64,000 nucleotides of DNA from Chryseobacterium daeguense DSM 19388 (GTDB taxonomy: Bacteria; Bacteroidota; Bacteroidia; Flavobacteriales; Weeksellaceae), in assembly GCF_000430825.1 (NCBI RefSeq), contig NZ_AUMT01000002.1:62001-126000 (forward strand). Reading direction: 5' to 3'. Below, one piece after another: positions 33,285-41,009 of the stretch. Both the position numbers and the translations under genes were made by a program. The notes beneath the pieces are model-generated. The model searched no databases and was not told the origin of the DNA. It saw nothing but the letters and a program-made list of their open reading frames with translations. Each line of letters begins with the position of its first letter. The stretch's first letter is position 1.

Positions 33285-35924
33285 TTATTGTGGTTTTGCA
33301 GGCATTGAACCGTTCTGCAGCTGCTTTGGAACATTATTGCTGCCCTGCTTTTTTGAGGGGAGGTTGCTGTTTCCGCTTGAAGGCTGCGTTTGCTGAATAT
33401 TTTTCATCTGGGCATCCGCAGGATTTTGTGGAACACCATTGTTCATTTGCTGCTGCGGAGCAATATTATTGTTAATTCCCAGATTGCCCGGATTTTGCGG
33501 TACTGAATTTCCTTTATTATCCGTTGCCTGGAAGCTCAGGTCACTTTTCAGATAGTTGAGCATTTCTTTGGCCTTCTCTCCTTCCGGTGTTTTTCCGTAA
33601 TTTAAAGCAATTTGCTCCAGCTGAAGGATCATCACCTCTTTTCCACTCGATTTTCCGGCATTAAATGCATTTAAAAGATATAATTTCGGAACCAGGGCGT
33701 CCTTAGGAAATTTCTGTATGGCCTGATCCAGAATATCTTTACTTTCCCCGAATTTTTCGGATTCATATAAAGCAAAAGCACGTTTGTAATCACTTTCTAC
33801 ATCCGGAGAAGATTTTACAAAGGAATTGCTTTTAGGATTTCTGGCAAATTCTGCGTATGATGAGTATGGATAGTCTGTAAGAAGAATCTGTTTTGCACGT
33901 TCTGCTGCTTGTGGAGTTTTCTCATAATTCATTGCAAAAATCTCGTAAAGAGCCTGCAGCATTACCTTTTCTTCTGGTTTTACATCTACAAGATCATATA
34001 ATGTTTTTGTAGCCAGAGGAGTATTGGTAAAGTAATTCTGATACATAACACCCAGTCCTAATGAGGCCGTATCCCTGTCCTTTTTCAGCTGAGAAAGCTT
34101 TCCTGCATCTGTAGGAATCTGCTCGATATAGAATGAAGGCTCAAAACGTCTCGGGTTCGGTGCTGCCGTTGTTCCCAAGGCTTCATTTTTCATATCCTCA
34201 ATGGTCGCCATTTTCTTGGAAAAACGCCAGTTATCAACCAATGCCCTTTCTCCCCACGTTTGCTTAAAAGTAGATGCTCCTTTGCTTACCGTTCCTGTAT
34301 TGGAAAAGTAAAAGCCTTTTGTGGCAACCCCAAAATCTTCAAAAGAATTAGAGCTGTTGGCAAATATTGATGTTGAACTGTAATCTCCATTGTCAAAGCC
34401 TTTGCTTCTTTCCGCACGTCTTCTCTCCAGTTCTTCTTTCTCTTCTTTTGCTTTTAATTTTGCAATATATTTTGAGAAAAAGTCGGTTTTTTGCTCAGTG
34501 CTCATTCTGGCTAAACTCAGGATACTATCATTTTTTTTGATTAAATAATAGTTCTTCGAGATTTTTTTAATATAAACAGATTGATCCGTCAATAAAACTT
34601 TTGACGGTTCATAAGTCATCACAGCCAAAGCAGAATCATAATAAGCTCCCGCACCGATGTAGTCGTTTTTATCTAAATAGCCCTTACCAATTTCATAGTA
34701 AGCCAGACCACGGATCTGTGGATCTGAAACTTTTTCCAACAATGATTTTCTGAAAAATTCCTGAGCTTCTTCTTTTTTTCCTGCTTTGTTGGCCATTAAC
34801 CCTAAAGCATAATAAAATTCATTCTTTCTCGAGCCGTATGTGCCCTTTTTACTGATGTCTTCAAGGTATTTTCTTGCACCACTGTAATCCCCTTTTCCAT
34901 TGAAAGTTTTTGCAATTTCAATCTGGGATTTCACTTCAAATTCAAAATCATTGGCATACTTATAAGCTGCCATGAAGCTTTCTCTGGCTCTGTCATTCTG
35001 ATTAAGGTTGGTTAAAACCTGACCTCTCAGATAGGCGATTCTGCTCTTTAATTTTCTATTGCTGTTAAGCTCAAAAGCGCGGTCAAGCTCTTTTACGGCT
35101 TCTTCTTTTTTGCCGGCATCCAGGTAAGCTTCAGCCTGATAAATGCTTAAAAGCTTGTCATAATCTTTGTCTATTTTTTCACTTTTTACCTTGTTAAAAA
35201 CATCCTGAGCTTTATGATAATCTTTAATCTGAGCATAAGCAAGACCCTGATAAACTTTAGCTAAAGGAAGCCTTTTATCATCCTTCATGTGGGTGAAAAC
35301 GTAGTTTAGGGCATCCAGAGCTTCCAAAGGTTTTCCACCATAGATTCTTGCCTGTGCAAGGATCATATATGCTTCAAAGATCTGCTTATTTTTTTCTTCA
35401 CCGTTTTTGATGACGGAATATTTATTAATAGCTTTTAAAGCTTTTGCTTCTGCAATTTCCAATACAGTAGCTCCTTTTTGGTCAGGCTGATTGGGATCAG
35501 CTCCTACTCCATTACCGCCGCCTAAGTTCCCGGAAAGCATATTGTTTCCGTTACCTCCAGGCATTCCTGGCGGCATTCCCGGAGGGCCGTTTCTTCCGGC
35601 ATTGTTTTGTTGCTGGGTGGATGGCTTGTTTAGCTCGCCCATTTTCATGGAGTTTTCAGCGAAGGCCGCTGACTGCCCGAGATCACTTCCCAAAGGCTGA
35701 TCTTCATAAGTAAGGATAGGAATATAAGGCGCATAAAAATTATCTTTATGTGCTTTGTCTCTACCCTCAAATTCGCTGTTTAATGCGTCTTTTGCATTAA
35801 AAAGGGTATTATAGTATGTCGAAAATCCTTTCATAAACTTGGATCGCTGTTCCGGCTTTTTTGTTTTTGTAGCACAGGATGCAACGATGCAAAGTGTTAA
35901 AAGGAATAAAATATTCTTTTTCAT
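33285..35924 (-). CDS. sprE: SprE/PorW-type TPR lipoprotein of type IX secretion and gliding
   Basis: An 879-residue lipoprotein: signal peptide with lipobox VASC (Cys16), then KFMKGFSTYYNTLFNAKDAL, the conserved start of the SprE/PorW family. Tetratricopeptide repeats fill about 160-470 and return near 640-790. Two low-complexity Gly/Asn/Pro/Gln stretches flank them (about 105-145 and 810-879). In Flavobacterium SprE is needed for gliding and in Porphyromonas PorW for type IX secretion, so an envelope role in that machine is expected. A type IX cargo-type protein is at 57449 in this window. It is monocistronic between terminators. Confidence 0.82.
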   Translation of the reverse strand: MKKNILFLLTLCIVASCATKTKKPEQRSKFMKGFSTYYNTLFNAKDALNSEFEGRDKAHKDNFYAPYIPILTYEDQPLGSDLGQSAAFAENSMKMGELNKPSTQQQNNAGRNGPPGMPPGMPGGNGNNMLSGNLGGGNGVGADPNQPDQKGATVLEIAEAKALKAINKYSVIKNGEEKNKQIFEAYMILAQARIYGGKPLEALDALNYVFTHMKDDKRLPLAKVYQGLAYAQIKDYHKAQDVFNKVKSEKIDKDYDKLLSIYQAEAYLDAGKKEEAVKELDRAFELNSNRKLKSRIAYLRGQVLTNLNQNDRARESFMAAYKYANDFEFEVKSQIEIAKTFNGKGDYSGARKYLEDISKKGTYGSRKNEFYYALGLMANKAGKKEEAQEFFRKSLLEKVSDPQIRGLAYYEIGKGYLDKNDYIGAGAYYDSALAVMTYEPSKVLLTDQSVYIKKISKNYYLIKKNDSILSLARMSTEQKTDFFSKYIAKLKAKEEKEELERRRAERSKGFDNGDYSSTSIFANSSNSFEDFGVATKGFYFSNTGTVSKGASTFKQTWGERALVDNWRFSKKMATIEDMKNEALGTTAAPNPRRFEPSFYIEQIPTDAGKLSQLKKDRDTASLGLGVMYQNYFTNTPLATKTLYDLVDVKPEEKVMLQALYEIFAMNYEKTPQAAERAKQILLTDYPYSSYAEFARNPKSNSFVKSSPDVESDYKRAFALYESEKFGESKDILDQAIQKFPKDALVPKLYLLNAFNAGKSSGKEVMILQLEQIALNYGKTPEGEKAKEMLNYLKSDLSFQATDNKGNSVPQNPGNLGINNNIAPQQQMNNGVPQNPADAQMKNIQQTQPSSGNSNLPSKKQGSNNVPKQLQNGSMPAKPQ

Positions 35925-36011
35925 TTATTCAATATAACTCGCTAATCTACTTTTTATTATAAGTAGGTTTGATGATTTTGTAAAAATAATAAAATTTTAT
36001 ATTGAAATTAT

Positions 36012-36572
36012 TTATATTTCATTCAAAATTTTGTAAACCAAATGAGTAGGAAGTCCCATGATGGAATAGAAACTGCCTGTTATACGCTTGATTCTGGTCA
36101 TCCCGAGCCATTCCTGGATGCCGTAGCTTCCTGCTTTGTCGAAAGGTTTGTAATTCTGGATATAATATTCTATTTCATCATTTGTCAATTCATCAAATTC
36201 TACATCTGCAACATCGGTTTGCGTGATGGTTCTATCTAAAGTTTTAATGGTAATCCCGGTATAGACCTGATGCGTTTTTCCTGAAAGAATCTCCAGCATT
36301 TTTTTTGCATCATCTTTGTCTTTCGGTTTTCCAAGAAATTGATTATCAATGGCTACAACAGTATCTGCTGTTAATAAAACTTCATCATTTTCTAATTTTC
36401 TGAAGGCATCTGCTTTTAATTCTGATAAATAAGCTGCGGCCTCTCCTACTTTGATATGCTGGGGAACAATTTCTTCACAGTCTATTTTCACTACTTCAAA
36501 ATAAAATCCTAAACTGGATAACAATTCTTTTCGTCTGGGAGATTGTGAGGCTAATAATAATTTCATTTTCAA
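36012..36572 (-). CDS. maf: Maf-family nucleotide pyrophosphatase
   Basis: Maf proteins hydrolyse non-standard or excess nucleoside triphosphates such as dTTP or UTP and limit their misuse. The 186 residues show LLLASQSPRRKELLSSLG (the SxSPRR phosphate loop), LLTADTVVAIDN, LGKPKDKDDAKKML and GSYGIQEWLG. Met1 (36572) or Met3 could start. It follows the KdsC-like gene by four bases on the minus strand, in a three-gene unit with the DUF2520 gene. Confidence 0.9.
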   Translation of the reverse strand: MKMKLLLASQSPRRKELLSSLGFYFEVVKIDCEEIVPQHIKVGEAAAYLSELKADAFRKLENDEVLLTADTVVAIDNQFLGKPKDKDDAKKMLEILSGKTHQVYTGITIKTLDRTITQTDVADVEFDELTNDEIEYYIQNYKPFDKAGSYGIQEWLGMTRIKRITGSFYSIMGLPTHLVYKILNEI

Positions 36573-36576
36573 TTAA

Positions 36577-37095
36577 TTAAACAGATTGTGTATTATCATC
36601 ATGCCATTTTCCCTGAACTTTCATTACCTGCTCTATCACATCACGTACTGCCCCGCTTCCACCGGTTTTTGGAGAGATATAAGTGGCAATTTCCTTGATT
36701 TCCGGAACGGCATTTTCAGGGCAGGCAGCGATGGCAGAATGCTTCATGATATGAAGATCAGGAATATCATCTCCCATCGTGAGAATTTCTTCATTTTTAA
36801 GATTATATTTTGCTTTAAAATCTTCAAAATCAATCATTTTATCAGGAGATTTCGGGTAATAATCCTCAATTCCCAGATAATTGATCCTGTGTTTCACCAT
36901 TTCGTCATTTCCTCCAGTGATAACTCCGATTAAATAATTGTTTTTCAAAGCTTTAACAACAGCATAACCATCCAAAACATTCATTACACGACACATATTT
37001 CCTCCGGGAAGAAGATAAACGCTTCCATCAGTAAAAACTCCGTCCACATCAAACACAAATGCTTTTATGCTTTTTAATTTTTCTTTATAACTCAT
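36577..37095 (-). CDS. kdsC: KdsC-like HAD phosphatase
   Basis: KdsC removes phosphate from 3-deoxy-D-manno-octulosonate 8-phosphate in lipid A/Kdo synthesis. The 172 residues have the HAD nucleophile motif FVFDVDGVFTDGSV (about 13-26), VITGGNDEMVKHR, and the metal motif TMGDDIPDLHIMK. The C-terminal PKTGGSGAVRDVIEQVMK is typical of KdsC and places an Arg over the neighbouring active site. Its first codons overlap the end of the DUF2520 gene by 11 bp. Related capless HAD phosphatases are possible but less likely. Confidence 0.85.
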   Translation of the reverse strand: MSYKEKLKSIKAFVFDVDGVFTDGSVYLLPGGNMCRVMNVLDGYAVVKALKNNYLIGVITGGNDEMVKHRINYLGIEDYYPKSPDKMIDFEDFKAKYNLKNEEILTMGDDIPDLHIMKHSAIAACPENAVPEIKEIATYISPKTGGSGAVRDVIEQVMKVQGKWHDDNTQSV

Positions 37096-37834
37096 ACATT
37101 TTCTGTATAGAATGATTCATTGTTTTATAAATCTCAAGACTTTCGTCTTTTAATAGCTGCTCATGTAATTCCAGAATTCGTTTGTCATTTCTTACGGCCG
37201 GACCGGTTTGTGCAGATTTTGGGTCAATTTCATGAATTTTGTGAACCGTTTCATCAATGAGCGGTAAAAAATAATCAAACGGAATATCCTGAGAATCAGA
37301 AATTTCTTTAGCCCTTGAAAAAAGATGATTTACAAAATTGCAGGCAAAAACGGCTGTCAGATGAATGTATTTTCTCTTTTCGTAAGTACTTCTCATTACG
37401 TTTTTAGAAATTCCGGACGCAATATCAAATAATATTTTTTGATCCTCTTCATTTTCGGCTTCAATGAAAAAAGGAATTTTTGAATAATCCAGGTTTTTAG
37501 ATTTTGAAAAAGTCTGTAAAGGATAAAAACTTGATTTTCTGTACGTCCCTGCTAAAATTTCTTTAGGAAGCGAGCCTGAAGTATGGGCCACCAAAGCATC
37601 TTTTTTAGGAATAATTTTAGAAATATTTTCTACAGAATTATCACTTACGCAAATAATGTAAAGGTCTGCTTTGTCTAGTTTTTCTGTTGAAAAGGGAACA
37701 TTTAATTCTTCGGAAATTTTCTCTAATTCTGTTTTGTTTCGGCCAAAAATCTGTGCTAAAGGGATGTTATTCAAAACAAAAGCTTTTGCCAGATGATAGG
37801 CTACATTTCCGGAACCGATAATTATAATTTGCAT
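37085..37834 (-). CDS. Rossmann-fold/DUF2520 protein
   Basis: A 249-residue protein with an N-terminal NAD(P)-type fold, MQIIIIGSGNVAYHLAKAF, as in F420/NADP-oxidoreductase-like proteins. A DUF2520 helical domain follows (about 120-249), with FYPLQTFSKSK, HLTAVFACNFVNHLF and GPAVRNDKRILELH. It looks like a ketopantoate-reductase-like or dehydrogenase scaffold, but no reaction is assigned. It is the first gene of the DUF2520-kdsC-maf minus-strand unit, which I recognise as a conserved flavobacterial neighbourhood. Confidence 0.85.
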   Translation of the reverse strand: MQIIIIGSGNVAYHLAKAFVLNNIPLAQIFGRNKTELEKISEELNVPFSTEKLDKADLYIICVSDNSVENISKIIPKKDALVAHTSGSLPKEILAGTYRKSSFYPLQTFSKSKNLDYSKIPFFIEAENEEDQKILFDIASGISKNVMRSTYEKRKYIHLTAVFACNFVNHLFSRAKEISDSQDIPFDYFLPLIDETVHKIHEIDPKSAQTGPAVRNDKRILELHEQLLKDESLEIYKTMNHSIQKMYEL

Positions 37835-37857
37835 ATAACAAAGATAGTGTTTTTAAG

Positions 37858-37895
37858 CAGGAAGATGGGAGCGGGAAGATGGAAGTTTTGCAATT
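37858..37895. repeat. G/A-rich dispersed repeat fragment
   Basis: GGAAGATGGGAGCGGGAAGA then TGGAAGTTTTGC, directly upstream of the DUF2520 gene. It resembles the element at 1015-1166. Confidence 0.35.
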
Positions 37896-37951
37896 CGGAT
37901 TTTGATTGATTATTTAGCTTATTTTATCGCTGCAATCAAAAACTGTTATCA

Positions 37952-38030
37952 CTTGCTGAGTTAAACGCCTTCGCGAAAGGAAAAAATTCACATAAATAGT
38001 AAAAACAATCTTTGTGGTTATTGCGTTAAA
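37952..38030 (+). repeat. GCTGAGT...TTGCGTTAAA dispersed repeat, copy 1 (diverged)
   Basis: The left block GCTGAGTTAAACGCCTTCGC and right block TTTGTGGTTATTGCGTTAAA match the three better copies at 49609, 52379 and 54981. The rest of the 457-bp spacer 37835-38291 is AT-rich with no gene seen; near its right end is the sigma-factor promoter. Confidence 0.65.
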
Positions 38031-38268
38031 ATGTCACGTAGATTTTGGATATTCCGCGGATTTTAAATTTAGTCATAATCAAAAATAAAGAAAGTTTCAA
38101 ATAAAAATTATATTGATACCACTAGATAAATTTAACATAATATCGAATTATAAAGGAAATTGGAGTTCATACCAAAATATTCTATATTTTTAATAACAGC
38201 AAATTTTAAATAATTAATTTATTGGACTAAAAATTGAACAAGTAATTTAACTTTCAGTTATTTTTGTA

Positions 38269-38276
38269 ATCCAAAA
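38269..38276 (+). promoter_or_regulatory. Promoter -7 box of the ECF sigma operon
   Basis: TATTTTTG is an exact TAnnTTTG match 15 bp before the sigma-factor ATG, implying a very short leader. Confidence 0.45.
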
Positions 38277-38291
38277 CAATGAAAGCATCTT

Positions 38292-38843
38292 ATGAAGATT
38301 AAGGACGCGGAAATTATTTCGTTGATGCAAAATCCACGGACTCAGGAAAAAGGAGTTCGTGCCTTGATGGATGCTTATCAAAGTAGATTGTATTGGCACA
38401 TAAGAAGAATTATTGTGGACGGAGATCTTGCTCAGGACACTTTGCAGGAGACTTTTATTAAAGCTTATCAGAATTTTCACCAGTTTAAAAATGATAGCCA
38501 GCTGTATACCTGGCTGTACAGAATCGCTACCAATGAAGCGCTGCAGCAGGTAAATAAACTGAAGAAAATGCAGAAAACTGATGAAGACCCGGAATATCAC
38601 ATGCAGAACCTTGTCGCAGATAATACGGAAGGAGACGCAGAAGAAATACAAATATTGCTACAGAATGCTATACAAAGCCTGCCCGAAAAGCAGAAACTGG
38701 TATTTATGATGCGGTATTATGATGATCTGCCTTACGAAGAGATATCAAAAATTGTAGATATGTCGGTAGGGACTTTGAAAACGAATTATCATTATGCCAA
38801 GCAAAAGATAGAAGAACATATTAAAGAAAATTACGAGAGATAA
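38292..38843 (+). CDS. ECF-type RNA polymerase sigma factor
   Basis: A 183-residue sigma-70-family factor. Region 2 is seen in LAQDTLQETFIKAYQNF and LYTWLYRIATNEALQQVNK (-10 recognition). Region 4 is seen in LPEKQKLVFMMRYYDDLPYEEI and SVGTLKTNYHYAKQKIEEH, a helix-turn-helix for -35 recognition. No region 3 or 1.1, so the factor is of the ECF class. A single-helix membrane protein and a Spy-like periplasmic protein follow within 20 bp each, an arrangement suggesting an envelope-stress response with a membrane anti-sigma factor. Confidence 0.93.
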   Translation: MKIKDAEIISLMQNPRTQEKGVRALMDAYQSRLYWHIRRIIVDGDLAQDTLQETFIKAYQNFHQFKNDSQLYTWLYRIATNEALQQVNKLKKMQKTDEDPEYHMQNLVADNTEGDAEEIQILLQNAIQSLPEKQKLVFMMRYYDDLPYEEISKIVDMSVGTLKTNYHYAKQKIEEHIKENYER

Positions 38844-38860
38844 TTTTTGAGAAAACAGAA

Positions 38861-39397
38861 ATGAAAGAGTTTGATATAGAAAAACTTGAACGTAAAAATA
38901 TTTACACAGTACCTGATAACTTGTTTGAAAATATTCAGGAAAGGGTAATGAATGACATTATGCCAAAGAAAAAAGCTCCTATTTTCAAATTGAATTGGGG
39001 GTATGCTGCGGCTGCGTCATTAGCTTTGATTTTTGGAGCAACTTTTGTTTATAACTCAGGGGATAATTCACAAGATGCACAGAAAGCAAAGACGGCTTAT
39101 GCTTCAAACGGCAAAGAAGCAAAAACAGAAAGCGAAATAGCTTATGAAACTTTAAAGGCGGATTTAACTTCTGTTGAAAATAAAAATCAAACAGTTGAAG
39201 TTCAGAATACTAGCAAAACGTATGCTGAATCTGATGCAGGAGCTAAAACTACAAATATGAAATCTCAAACAGTAAAACCTGTTTCAAAACAAGAAGAAAC
39301 TCAGATGAACGAGTATCTGGATTCCTTTACAAACTCTGAAATTTCAGAATTGGCAAGTAATTCTACACAGGATGTTTATTTGGATTTGTATAATTAA
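38861..39397 (+). CDS. Probable membrane anti-sigma factor
   Basis: A 178-residue protein with a cytoplasmic N-terminal segment of about 48 residues (ENIQERVMNDIMPKKK), one transmembrane helix (about 50-68, YAAAASLALIFGATFVY) and a Ser/Thr/Lys-rich periplasmic tail. There is no zinc-binding ZAS motif (HxxxCxxC). Position 17 bp after the ECF sigma gene and the topology support an anti-sigma role; there is no direct family match, so this is inference from context. Confidence 0.65.
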   Translation: MKEFDIEKLERKNIYTVPDNLFENIQERVMNDIMPKKKAPIFKLNWGYAAAASLALIFGATFVYNSGDNSQDAQKAKTAYASNGKEAKTESEIAYETLKADLTSVENKNQTVEVQNTSKTYAESDAGAKTTNMKSQTVKPVSKQEETQMNEYLDSFTNSEISELASNSTQDVYLDLYN

Positions 39398-39406
39398 TAA
39401 AGAAAG

Positions 39407-39916
39407 ATGAAAAAGATATTATTTACACTTTTTATTATTTATGGTTTTGGCTTAAATGCCCAAAGGACAGATTACGACTGGAAAAAGATGGACCCTAAAC
39501 AAAGAAAAGAGGTAATAAACAATCTTTCTCCGGAAGAAAGAAAATCACTTCTCACTAAGTTCAGAAACAATATGGTGATGGATAATCTGGATATAGATCC
39601 AAGCGATAAAACTGAATTTACAGAGATTTATAATGAATATCTGGACAGTCAGAAGCAGATCAAAAGCCAGTTTAATTCTAATTTTAATCCTGAAATTTTA
39701 TCGGATGATGAAGCCAAGGCCAAACTTCAGCAAAGCTTTGAAGTGGGACAAAAATTACTGGATAATAGAAAAAAATATGCTGATAAAATGCAGCAGGTAA
39801 TTCCTTGCCAGAAAGTCTTGAAGCTGTTTCAGTCTGAGGGTATGATGAGAGATAAGATGAATGAAAGAAAACCTCGCGGGAACGAGAGAAGCTCAAGACC
39901 GAGACAAAACCCATAA
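39407..39916 (+). CDS. Spy/CpxP-like periplasmic protein of the ECF operon
   Basis: A 169-residue exported protein with signal peptide 1-18 (ending GLNAQ). The mature part is helical and charged: KQRKEVINNLSPEERKSLL and a region rich in Lys and Gln, ending in a basic, Arg-Pro-rich tail. The overall look is that of Spy/LTxxQ-type periplasmic sensors or chaperones found next to Bacteroidota ECF sigma and anti-sigma genes. One Cys (IPCQKV) is present. It starts 9 bp after the anti-sigma gene. Function inferred from context. Confidence 0.6.
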   Translation: MKKILFTLFIIYGFGLNAQRTDYDWKKMDPKQRKEVINNLSPEERKSLLTKFRNNMVMDNLDIDPSDKTEFTEIYNEYLDSQKQIKSQFNSNFNPEILSDDEAKAKLQQSFEVGQKLLDNRKKYADKMQQVIPCQKVLKLFQSEGMMRDKMNERKPRGNERSSRPRQNP

Positions 39917-40019
39917 TAGTTTATTTTTTTAATGTTGGACGACTCTTGCAATTTACTTGTGAGAGGCGTTTAATTTTAAATTAATTTATATTTTTGGGGG
40001 GAATTATGAAGCATAAATT

Positions 40020-41009
40020 ATGAAGAAAATTATTTTGTTCTGTTTATTTTCGGCATTTCTTTCTGCACAAAAAATCCAATTTGTAGAGCTCGGAAAGAGT
40101 ATTAAAGATAAAAATCATGTTGCAAAATCTCTTACCTTGCTAGATAGAAGAAATGATAAATCTATAGGTATAGTTCCTCATAGAAAAGAACCTTATGAGC
40201 TAAAATTTGAAAAAGATGATCTGGAAAAATTATTTTCAGACTGGTTTTTAGAAAATAATAAAGAAAGAGGAAACACAGAATATTTTCTTATGTTGGAACA
40301 TTTGAAAGTCAATGATATTCCTACCGAAAGATCAGTTAATGGACATTTGGAGATGAAAATATCTACCTTTTTAAAAAGAAATGAAAAATTTTATTTTTTG
40401 AAAAAATCTAGTGTTTCAAAAGATTACCCACAGAAAGATCATGCTTATATTACAAGAGTAATAGCGGCAAAAATATCTTCCGAATTAGCCAATATTGTTA
40501 AAGATTCATACATTGAAAAAGGTTTAAATATTCCTGTTTCCGAAGGCGATCTTGAAAATTATGAAAAAGTAATTACCGAGCAACTGCCGGTTTATCAATC
40601 AGAGACTTTTACAGATGGCGTTTATAAAGACTATAAATCGTTTGCAGAACAAAAACCTGATAAAGAATTTATGGTAAAAAAGAACAAAGACGGAGTCATT
40701 AAAGGTATAAAAAGAGTAGATGGTTATGATAATCTGGACAAAGATGCTTTCGCAATTATCGATAATGGGATTGCTTATAAAAAAACGCCTGTAAGTTTCA
40801 TTGAGATTGAAAAAGATGATGAAGGAATTTTTATAATGACATCTGAAGATGAACTTTTTCCTCCAGATTCGTTAATTACAACTGGTGCGGCAATGGGCGG
40901 TGCAATTGGAGGCTTAGTCGCCGGCATAATAGATATTGCAGCTGCAAAAATACGCCGGCAAAATGCGAAGTATTACAGAGTAGGAATTGATAAACTTACA
41001 GGAGAATAA
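40020..41009 (+). CDS. Secreted protein of unknown function with C-terminal glycine zipper
   Basis: A 329-residue protein with a signal peptide (1-16, ending FLSAQ). Residues 17-280 are mixed alpha/beta with no recognised motif. Residues 282-302 form a glycine-zipper hydrophobic segment, GAAMGGAIGGLVAGIIDIAA, which could insert in a membrane, followed by a short Tyr/Arg-containing tail. Its last 37 bases overlap, head to head at the 3' ends, the coding sequence of the GH92 gene on the other strand. Both frames look real, so this is a true antisense overlap. Family unknown to me. Confidence 0.7.
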   Translation: MKKIILFCLFSAFLSAQKIQFVELGKSIKDKNHVAKSLTLLDRRNDKSIGIVPHRKEPYELKFEKDDLEKLFSDWFLENNKERGNTEYFLMLEHLKVNDIPTERSVNGHLEMKISTFLKRNEKFYFLKKSSVSKDYPQKDHAYITRVIAAKISSELANIVKDSYIEKGLNIPVSEGDLENYEKVITEQLPVYQSETFTDGVYKDYKSFAEQKPDKEFMVKKNKDGVIKGIKRVDGYDNLDKDAFAIIDNGIAYKKTPVSFIEIEKDDEGIFIMTSEDELFPPDSLITTGAAMGGAIGGLVAGIIDIAAAKIRRQNAKYYRVGIDKLTGE

